From Thalassiosira profunda (lineage: Eukaryota > Bacillariophyta > Thalassiosirophyceae > Thalassiosirales > Thalassiosiraceae), in assembly GCA_036939355.1 (NCBI GenBank), contig JALLAP010000554.1:1-12133 (forward strand): a DNA stretch of 12,133 bases. Direction: 5' to 3'. The notes beneath the pieces are model-generated. The model was not told where the DNA came from. It worked only from the letters and a program-made list of their open reading frames with translations, and made no database searches. Each line of letters opens with the position of its first letter. Position 1 is the first letter of the stretch. The position numbers were made by a program, and so were the translations under genes. Positions 5,856 through 12,133 of this stretch are shown in pieces.

Positions 5856-6718
5856 ATGGTCTCCGCCCGCCGCCTCCTCTCCATCGGCCTCCTCGGCTCG
5901 GCGTCCCTCGCCGATGCGTTCCAACCGGCCCGCGTCGATCACGCCCGACGAACCGCCCTCTCGAACAGCGCGTCAGATGTCGAGGACTACCTCGCCGCCA
6001 ACTACCCCTCCGCCTCCGCCCTCCTCGCCAAGACCGGAGCCGCCATGAAGAAGATCCTCAAAGATGGCGAGGGTGAGTCAGTGCATCTCGTGAGACTATT
6101 GACTTGTCATGTGCACTGACTTTGCAATTGCCTCGACAGCCGAGGGCGGCTTCACCATCTTCGCCCCCAACGAGGCCGCCTTCGAAGATCTCGGCGACAA
6201 ACTCCGCTCCTCGCTGGACGACGTCCGGAACGACGAAATGGCGGAGAAGATTGCGAGCTATCACGTGATCGCGGAGCCGGTGACGTCCGACCAGCTTTTC
6301 AATTCGGGCGGCGTGGTGACGGAGGGGGGCGAGGTGCCGGCCGAGCGGAGCGTGAGCGGGGGCTTCTTCGGGGTGGGCGGGAAGGAGGTGAGTTAGTGCA
6401 TGGTATAGAGATGTACTTGCATTCTTCATTCTTGTGTATGATTTGTACTGACATTTGCAATGCAACGAAAGGACGGAGGGGTTACGCTGAATGGGGCCAA
6501 GGTCGTCAAATCGCTCGAGTTTGCCGACGCCACCACTACCGGGATCGTGCACGAGGTGGATGGGTTCATATCTCCGAGCATTTTGTGGAGATACGCCGAT
6601 CAGCGTGAGTTTGCGCATGCGCATGATGTCTCTTCCTTTGGTCAACCAGCATTATGATCTCATGCCACGGTTTGCTTGGATTGCGTTGGGCGCAGTGCGG
6701 ATTCCGGGATCCTCGTGA
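5856..6718 (+). CDS. Fasciclin (FAS1) domain protein, probably plastid-targeted, four exons
   Basis: Proposed exons are 5856-6072, 6140-6387, 6472-6604 and 6696-6718, giving 206 residues. All introns have GTGAGT donors; the first two have CTGAC about 20 bases before the acceptor. Residues 1-21 form a signal peptide ending SLADA/FQP, the A-x-A/F motif of bipartite plastid presequences in algae with red secondary plastids, followed by an Arg-containing Ser/Ala stretch. One FAS1 domain follows: H1-type motif FTIFAPNEAAF (77-87), the YH pair of H2 at Y113-H114 (ASYHVI), and a C-terminal LNGAKVVKS...GIVHEVDGFISP block. FAS1 domains mediate adhesion or act in lumenal and extracellular settings; the role here is unknown. 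ATG 5856 (GCCATGG) was chosen because the signal peptide begins there. The third intron is least certain: without it the protein reads to a TGA at 6655-6657 with a different tail. Confidence 0.82.
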
Positions 6719-7297
6719 TTGACCAACAGGGCTGGGCAAAAGGGGACGAGATCTCGAAATAACCGTCTCTTTTGCTTGTATGCACAATGGAACGGCTACC
6801 ACTGGAAAAGTTGATGGATCCGAGAGGTCTACCTCCGCAGTTGTAAATCAATGAGGGGTTTGTTGTGTACAAAAGAATCGGGACAGAATCAAACAAGCCA
6901 AAGCAAACCGACCAGGACTTGCAACACAGCTCCTTGCTACTGCGATGAATGAAGTGCATCATAAATTTACTAGTTGCACAGAAAGGGGTTGGTCGCGCCA
7001 GCCGGCCTCCGCAATCATCGTCAGTGGCTTGGTAGCCTCGAGAGTGCAAGAGGTCTACTGTACATCTTGTGCCTGGCGGGGGGGCTCTTTTGCTCTTTAT
7101 GTCTTTGCAAAAGTATCCAAAGGATACCTTTTGCTCGCGTCCACCCAAAATCGTTCTATCGTGCGTGTTCGAGAGGAGGCCGCCCACAATGACGGACTCG
7201 GCCCTCCTAGCCTCACAATTTTGCCATAACCGCCGCCGCAAGCAGCCCATACATCCTCTTGCCCCTGTCGTATAGCGCAGTAAACCAAGGAGCAGCA
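6719..7297. other. Intergenic region between fasciclin and HEAT-repeat genes
   Basis: About 580 bp with no convincing coding sequence; the open frames on either strand have no family features. It should hold the fasciclin 3' UTR and the promoter of the next gene. The most distinctive item is a near-perfect hairpin at 7107-7134. No RNA gene was recognised. Confidence 0.5.
7107..7134. repeat. Inverted repeat upstream of the HEAT-repeat gene
   Basis: GCAAAAGTATCC (7107-7118) and GGATACcTTTTGC (7122-7134) can form a 12-bp stem with one bulged C and an AAA loop. It lies about 165 bp before the ATG at 7298, so it may be in the promoter or the leader. Confidence 0.55.
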
Positions 7298-9052
7298 ATG
7301 GCGTCGATCGGTGCATCCACCACCCACAAGGTGGCCAAGAAGAAGGCCCTGCCGCCAAAGAAGGGGGGCATCCTCAAGTCCGGGGCCTCGTCCAAGATAA
7401 AAGGCAAGGCTGGCGCCTCTAAGCGGGGGAGCGCGCCCAAGCTCCTGCCCTCGGAGCTCGCCCACCCCACTACTATTGAACGGTTCACGGCATTGAGTGT
7501 GGAGCAGCAGAAGGATCGCACGCTCAACGAGTTTTTACCTCACTGCCTCGGAGAAAGGGCCAACTTTCACGAGGGCATCGCCACGCCGCACACGGCCAGC
7601 ACGACGCAGAGCAGAGGCAAAGCGGCCGCCGATCTGGCCGTACTTGTAAAACTTCTAGGACCGACGGTGGCGCTGAAGCAATTTGGCGTATTGGCCGAGA
7701 TTGAAAAGACGCTCTTGCCTCAGGGCCTGGGGGCCGTCTTCGGCAACGGCCCCGGGCGGGGCGTCCACCCCGGGGGCGGGATGCGGAAGATCGCCTCCAC
7801 GGCCAGCCTGGCGAGCATGGACTCGGATAATGCCGTAAGGAGCGCCGGGATGGGGAGTGGGATGGACCCGAGCACGATGAGCCTGGCGACCAGTTCGGTG
7901 GGGACCGACTCAAAGCGGGGCAAGACGACCCCGGCGAATGCCCGGGAGGGGGCGCTGCTGTTCTTGCGGGCGCTGTGCGAGCTGAGAATGAAGGGCGTGG
8001 AGCCGTACGTGGTGCCACTGCTGGCTGCAGCTCTGGACGAATGCGCCAGCTCTTCCAGCGGGGTGCGGGAGGCGGCCGAGGATGCCGCGACGGCGATCGT
8101 GGCGCTGGCCAACCCCCTGGCCGTGCCGATGCTCGTCCTTCCTGTGTTGTTCGAGGCGCTGCACAGCCCCGAGTGGAGGGTAAAGGCAACGGCGTTGGAG
8201 CGATTGATCCAAGTGGCCGCCCTGGCGCCGCGGCAGACGTCCAAACTCCTGCCCAAGATCATCCCCACGGTGACCAGCCAGATTTGGGACACGAAGCCGC
8301 AGGTGACCAAGGCGGCCAACGCCGCCCTGCTGGCGGTGTGCGAGACGAACGACAACCCCGACGTGAAGCCGGCCATTCCAAAGGTCGTGCACGCGGTGGC
8401 CAAGCCGGCCGACACGTACAAGGCCGTGGAGGAACTGATGGCCACGACCTTCGTGGCGACGGTTGATGCGTCCACCCTCTCCATATTGTGCCCCGTCCTA
8501 AGCCGCGGATTGAAAGAGAAAAATGCCGTGCGGAAGCGGGCGTGCTGCGTCGTCATCGAGAACATGAGCCGGCTCGTCGACAGTCCCAACGCCGTGGCGC
8601 CGTTCGGACCCTTGTTGGTTCCGGAATTGAAGAAGGTGGTGGAGAACGTCCAGTTCGAGGACATTCGCGACGTGGCGTTGAGCGCATTGCAGGCGCTGAC
8701 GCGGGCGCTGGGCCATGCGGACATCGAGGCGGCGATGGCGGAGATCATGAAGGCCGAGGCGGAGCGTGCGGCGGCGGAGCAGCAGCGGATCGAGGAGGCG
8801 CTCGAGGAGGAGAAGGAGCGGGAAGAGGCGCAACAGAAGAAGGAAGAGGAGGAACGGAAGCAGTTTAGGGAGGCGATGGAGGCCCAGCGGCTGTTGGATA
8901 AGCTGGCGTTGGAAGAGGAGGAGAAACAGAAGGAGAAGGCGATGCTGAAGAAGGAGCAGCAAAAGAAGAGCACCAAATCGGCGGCGGGGAAGTGCCAGGG
9001 TTGTGGATTGAAGAAGTGCAAGAAGACGTGTCTCTTCTACTCAGGCAAGTGA
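7298..9052 (+). CDS. eEF3/GCN1-type HEAT-repeat protein without ABC domains
   Basis: Single-exon ORF of 584 residues from ATG 7298 (GCAATGG) to TGA 9050-9052. The frame runs further upstream without an ATG. Order: basic Lys/Ala/Gly-rich N terminus (10-60); a short conserved-looking segment (TTIERFTALSVEQQKDRTLN, 58-77); a Gly/Ser/Met-rich linker (145-210); HEAT repeats of the eEF3 N-terminal type (about 215-475, e.g. ATTFVATVDASTLSILCPV and PLLVPELKKVVENVQ); a Glu/Lys/Gln coiled coil (485-560); and a Cys tail C566-x2-C569-x4-C574-x3-C578. In eEF3 the HEAT array contacts the ribosome and is followed by two ABC ATPase cassettes, which are absent here; GCN1 has a related HEAT block. Likely a ribosome- or translation-linked scaffold protein, but that is inference. 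The Cys tail might bind a metal. Confidence 0.75.
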   Translation: MASIGASTTHKVAKKKALPPKKGGILKSGASSKIKGKAGASKRGSAPKLLPSELAHPTTIERFTALSVEQQKDRTLNEFLPHCLGERANFHEGIATPHTASTTQSRGKAAADLAVLVKLLGPTVALKQFGVLAEIEKTLLPQGLGAVFGNGPGRGVHPGGGMRKIASTASLASMDSDNAVRSAGMGSGMDPSTMSLATSSVGTDSKRGKTTPANAREGALLFLRALCELRMKGVEPYVVPLLAAALDECASSSSGVREAAEDAATAIVALANPLAVPMLVLPVLFEALHSPEWRVKATALERLIQVAALAPRQTSKLLPKIIPTVTSQIWDTKPQVTKAANAALLAVCETNDNPDVKPAIPKVVHAVAKPADTYKAVEELMATTFVATVDASTLSILCPVLSRGLKEKNAVRKRACCVVIENMSRLVDSPNAVAPFGPLLVPELKKVVENVQFEDIRDVALSALQALTRALGHADIEAAMAEIMKAEAERAAAEQQRIEEALEEEKEREEAQQKKEEEERKQFREAMEAQRLLDKLALEEEEKQKEKAMLKKEQQKKSTKSAAGKCQGCGLKKCKKTCLFYSGK

Positions 9053-9241
9053 GCAATGGACGATAGAAGCTGTTTAGCCAGTGAACAAAGCATAGACTCA
9101 GTTTTGATAACGTTGATAGCGCTACTCGAAAGAACACGGCCCCTGTAGTCCCTTGGGGTCTCATCCATAGTCTCATCGGAACAACAGCACATCGACTGTT
9201 GCAAATAAACGATGGCATCGTCGAGCACAAGCCACTACCAC
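9053..9241. other. Short convergent intergenic region
   Basis: 189 bp between the stop codon of the HEAT-repeat gene (+) and that of the RINGv-TPR gene (-). It must carry both 3' UTRs. The sequence GCAAATAAACG around 9200 holds a possible AATAAA on the plus strand. Nothing else was recognised. Confidence 0.45.
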
Positions 9242-10916
9242 CTACTCGTCAGGCAACTCAAACAGAATGCGCACGCACGCTTTCTCGACGAAGCAAGGCC
9301 TCAAACTCTTATCCTCGAAGCACAGCCGGTAGCGCCCGGTATCTTCGTCCCACGTTTCCACCTCAGCAACCTTTCCATTGAGATGAGCGTTTCTCTCCAA
9401 TCCATGGCAGACAACAGGGGTGTCAATANTCCACCTCAGCAACCTTTCCATTGAGATGAGCGTTTCTCTCCAATCCATGGCAGACAACAGGGGTGTCAAT
9501 AATTAGCTGCATGTCATTGGAGGGGACAGTGAATGTTTCTTCCATATCAATGTTCCTGGGCACAACGATTGGTCCTTGGAGAACGCACTCCTCCCCTCCC
9601 TTTTCATACCGGAGAGCCTGGTAGTTGGCCCATTCACCCTGGATCTTGAAGCCAACCAAGCGCCTCGAGGAATTTCTGAGAACGCCCTCCGCTTTGTTGG
9701 TCAACGGGTGGTCTGGGCCGAGTACCCGGCGACACAACGGAATGAACTTATTCAGCAGTCTCTCTGCCTCGAGGTAGCGGCTAGCCTCGAAGAGATTCTT
9801 GGCCAGGTCGACACCCGCCTGCATCGTCATCGGGTACTCGTCACCATAATCTTCGCAGTACACCTTGTATACCTCCTCGAGCTTGGCTAGCATGGCCTCT
9901 TCGCACATCGCCTTACCGACGCCTTCTTCTTCACACTTGGACTTGGCATCATGGAGCGACACCTCGGCAAGTGAAACGTAGTTGCTCAAGCCCACCTCTC
10001 GAGAGACATCACGGCACTGCTCAAAGCAAACCACAGCCGCATTGGCACTCTCGCGTGTATTCTCGGCAAGCACCACGCGGCCCAGGCTATAATATGCGAC
10101 GGCCTCCATCAGTTTGACTCTTCCCTCTTCGACGAGGAAGTCATCGCCGACTGTCAAGTGTCGAGTCAAGAAGAGGAGGTGTGCCGCAGTTTGTTTTGCC
10201 TCGTCTCGCTGAGCTGGCTGCAGCCTGCTGGAGTAGTTCTGAAATGCCTCCAACTTGAGAGCGAGGCTTTCAAGAAGCTTCAACTGGCCGCCTGCGTATG
10301 TGTCCTGCACGAACGCCACAAAAGCCGTCGCCAGCTCGATGGACAGCACATTGTTGTGTCTCTGGTGGCAGCACTGAATAATGTTGTTGGCGCGCGCGAC
10401 TTCAAATGCAATAATTGGCCGCGGATCAAGCAACTCACAGCGCAGAACTCCCATGGACGTCGGAAGTCATTGATATTCTCCGCCTCTTCATCCTCTACCC
10501 ACTGCCGAGTCTTCTGCTCCGCATACTCAGCAAGGCAGGAAAAATGGGCAAAGCCCGAGTCGTCCCCGCGGCAAGAGCAATCCCGCACCAGCCCTCCTCT
10601 TGGGCCACTAACCTCGCCGTCCAAGCAAATCCAGCAGGATGCACCTTCAGCTCTCTCGGCGGCACCCTCTGGATCTCGGCTTTCCGTCGGAGCATCATCG
10701 TTTTCTTGCTGAGCCTTCAACTGCACCGCTCGTTTATTTTCAATGCATGTCTTGCACCTCCGCTCGTGCTGCTTCATCGACCACTGCCNTCAACTGCACC
10801 GCTCGTTTATTTTCAATGCATGTCTTGCACCTCCGCTCGTGCTGCTTCATCGACCACTGCCTTTTGCTGAAGCCGTCCTTGGAGAGCCCCTCGCCACAGG
10901 ACCCGCATATCTTCAT
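9242..10916 (-). CDS. Zinc-finger/RINGv-TPR protein, two exons, interrupted by two assembly artefacts
   Basis: Exon 1 runs 10916-10439 (ATG 10916-10914), intron 10438-10374 (GTGAGT...TTCAG, 65 bases, phase 0), exon 2 10373-9242 (stop TAG). Each exon contains one N with a 72-bp duplicated flank; dropping 73 bases at each gives a continuous 487-residue protein. N terminus: C4-x2-C7 and C30-x2-C33, a small Stc1-like zinc motif. A RINGv (C4HC3) domain follows: C70/C73, C89-x-C91, H100/C103, C134/C137, with the last Cys pair split by the intron. RINGv domains are usually E3 ubiquitin ligases. Exon 2 has helical TPR/kinesin-light-chain-like repeats (blocks such as YGDEYPMTMQAGVDLAKNL and LCRRVLGPDHPLTNKAEG) and ends with a segment containing HGLERNAHLNGKVAEVE and ELPDE. 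Probably a ubiquitin-related adaptor; the target is unknown. No membrane segments, unlike MARCH-type RINGv ligases. Confidence 0.82.
9357..9501. repeat. 72-bp direct repeat around a single N (assembly artefact)
   Basis: Bases 9357-9428 and 9430-9501 are identical, separated only by N at 9429. Both copies encode the same TPVVCHGLERNAHLNGK stretch. Removing one copy and the N restores the frame of the RINGv-TPR gene. Confidence 0.9.
10717..10861. repeat. 72-bp direct repeat around a single N (assembly artefact)
   Basis: Bases 10717-10788 and 10790-10861 are identical, separated only by N at 10789. The repeat length equals that of the other N-flanked repeat. Collapsing it joins the MKICGSCGEG start to the RINGv-coding frame. 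Confidence 0.9.
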
Positions 10917-11094
10917 GGTAGAGGGTGTTCAGCTCGGAGCAATATGAGAGAGTCAACTGTGCGGACCTGTCGCTGGTTGCGATTCAACCATGACCGTTAT
11001 CACAACAAAGTCCATTCATGTGTTTCTGCTGCCAATGTATTGAAAGTGGCACACATCCTCAGGCAGCAGAGCAGCGCTTCTAACGACTCCCCAA
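10917..11094. other. Short intergenic region between two minus-strand genes
   Basis: 178 bp between the dolichol kinase stop and the RINGv-TPR start. It should hold the 3' UTR of the former and the promoter of the latter. No distinct motif was recognised. Confidence 0.4.
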
Positions 11095-12133
11095 TCAAAT
11101 GTAAGCCGAAGCAGTCCACAAAAGGACAAGTGTTGCGCCAACAATTGGTAGACACAGGTTGTCAATTTGGGTCGTCGATGCCTCGGCCAATGTAAGCAAT
11201 CCGAGACTACTCCAAAGCGAGTAGCGAGTCGCATCAAAATTGTTGAATGTGCCATTGCTGGAGGTAAATGCAACAACGGCTGTCATCATTGATAGAAACA
11301 TGCACATTGATCCTTCTAGTGTCCGCGACGAGCCTCCGGGCCAGCGATGACGTCCGATGCATAGGCCGCCAATGGCACCGGCAGAATCGCCTACTCCAAG
11401 GACGAGCACTCCAAGATACGGAAGCAGCCGCATGATTGTGTCATTCGATTGTGCAAAACTCGATGTGTACCACAACAGTTGATCCAACCAAAGAGGGAGG
11501 GCGCAGCCAGCAATCAACGCAATGTGCGTGACGACAAGTCCTCCATTGGACGCGGACGCATCCTTGTCGTCCAGAAACGCCTGGTAGAACTGATTCCAGG
11601 CAGAGTTGCAAGTGTTTCCATTGCCCCCGGCGATGCTTGGCGCCCGGATCATCTCCAAAACCATCAACAGCGCGATTGATATGGCATATGCCAAAGCCAT
11701 CAGATCTGGGTCCAACCACGTGATCGGGGCGAAGAGGAGGACGGCCACCAGGTGGAAAAACTTTCTCGCCACCACAACCCGCTTCTTCTTGCCATTTGAG
11801 GCGCTATCGCTCCCATCTTTCGCGGGTTCCTCCTCTGCTGACATCCACGCCATAAGCATGTTCGTCAGTGGTACACACATTGCCAGGATGCAGGACCAGT
11901 ATCCGAGCACTGCCACGCGCAAGACGCTAGCCGACCTGTACTGTCCCAGTGGTACATTCAGTTCCGATGAAAGGAAGCGAATGAGCCACAGTACCGAGCG
12001 CGGGGCCACCTTGCTGCAAAGAATATTGTAGGTCTCGCAGTGCGCAGCATCCCAGCCAGCCCTACCGGCCATCGCCACCTCGAGGCATCCCAGCGTAATT
12101 CCAACAACAATCAAAAGTTGCAGTTCCACTCCC
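11095..12133 (-). CDS. DOLK: Dolichol kinase (5' partial)
   Basis: The frame is open from the right edge to TGA 11097-11095, giving about 345 residues. The codon at 12129-12127 is GTG, so the true start lies beyond the window. Dolichol kinase (SEC59/DOLK family, CTP-dependent) phosphorylates dolichol in the ER membrane to supply the lipid carrier for N-glycosylation, O-mannosylation and GPI anchors. Conserved features, numbered from the GTG: RKFFH (122-126), shared with CDP-diacylglycerol synthase-type enzymes; GVGDSAGAIGG (245-255); RTLEGS (269-274, the KTxEGS-type motif); and EASTTQIDNLCLP (316-328), matching the E..T.Q.DN..P block at the active site. At least seven hydrophobic stretches suggest a multi-pass membrane protein. 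Full-length family members are about 500 residues, so N-terminal membrane helices are missing because of the edge. No intron is seen in this part. Confidence 0.9.
   Translation of the reverse strand, partial: GVELQLLIVVGITLGCLEVAMAGRAGWDAAHCETYNILCSKVAPRSVLWLIRFLSSELNVPLGQYRSASVLRVAVLGYWSCILAMCVPLTNMLMAWMSAEEEPAKDGSDSASNGKKKRVVVARKFFHLVAVLLFAPITWLDPDLMALAYAISIALLMVLEMIRAPSIAGGNGNTCNSAWNQFYQAFLDDKDASASNGGLVVTHIALIAGCALPLWLDQLLWYTSSFAQSNDTIMRLLPYLGVLVLGVGDSAGAIGGLCIGRHRWPGGSSRTLEGSMCMFLSMMTAVVAFTSSNGTFNNFDATRYSLWSSLGLLTLAEASTTQIDNLCLPIVGATLVLLWTASAYI

Noticed and set aside
7259..7297. Upstream start for the HEAT-repeat protein at 7259
   Set aside because: The codon is TTG; in a eukaryotic gene the ATG at 7298 in good context is the sensible start.
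6660..7358. 232-residue minus-strand frame across the fasciclin/HEAT-repeat gap
   Set aside because: It overlaps the fasciclin 3' end and the HEAT-gene start, has irregular composition and shows no recognised motif.
7720..9021. 433-residue minus-strand frame inside the HEAT-repeat gene
   Set aside because: Ser/Phe-rich shadow of the real gene, whose HEAT blocks and coiled coil are clear on the plus strand.
9357..9501. Genuine tandem duplication within the RINGv-TPR gene
   Set aside because: It is centred on an N, has the same 72-bp length as the other N-flanked repeat, and breaks the frame; an assembly join explains it better.
1..12133. CRISPR array, prokaryotic operon, rRNA or tRNA gene
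   Set aside because: No spaced direct repeats, tRNA-like folds or rRNA segments were recognised, and the genes have spliceosomal introns.

Overview
The window is nuclear DNA from a eukaryote with compact genes. It has short spliceosomal introns of 65-91 bases with GTGAGT donors, intergenic gaps mostly under 600 bases, and eukaryotic gene families. A protein with a signal peptide followed by an A-x-A/F-x-P cleavage motif suggests a complex (secondary red) plastid. A Sec-coding UGA with its SECIS element suggests a selenoprotein-using alga. Together these point to a photosynthetic stramenopile, perhaps pelagophyte-like. The exact lineage is inference.

Left to right. The 3' end of a histone-fold gene (CHRAC1/POLE4/Dpb3 type, +) runs convergently into a selenoprotein U / PRXL2-type thioredoxin-fold gene (-). 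The latter looks broken by an in-frame TGA, but the TGA replaces the first Cys of the RRPG-C-x-x-C redox motif, and a SECIS-like stem-loop lies just after the stop codon. A complete PIF/Harbinger DNA transposon follows (1326-5725, 4400 bp). It has a TAA target-site duplication, 44/49-bp terminal inverted repeats, a DDE transposase with all three acidic residues, and a convergent second ORF whose C-terminal third is knocked out of frame by a 16-bp tandem duplication. A four-exon fasciclin-domain gene (+) lies on the other side. Without the transposon, the selenoprotein and fasciclin genes would share a divergent promoter of about 250 bp.

Right half. A single-exon eEF3/GCN1-type HEAT-repeat gene (+) lacks ABC cassettes and ends in a coiled coil and a Cys cluster. 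It converges on a two-exon gene (-) for a protein combining an N-terminal CxxC/CxxC zinc motif, a RINGv (C4HC3) domain and TPR-like repeats. Upstream on the same strand is a dolichol kinase gene running off the right edge. Two single N positions (9429, 10789) are each flanked by exactly 72-bp direct repeats. These are assembly artefacts; removing 73 bases at each restores the reading frame of the RINGv-TPR gene.

Apart from the two-component transposon, the genes do not form a pathway. They look like ordinary housekeeping and accessory genes of a small, gene-dense algal genome. The main points for re-annotation are the selenoprotein, the intact transposon in a shared promoter, and the assembly joins.
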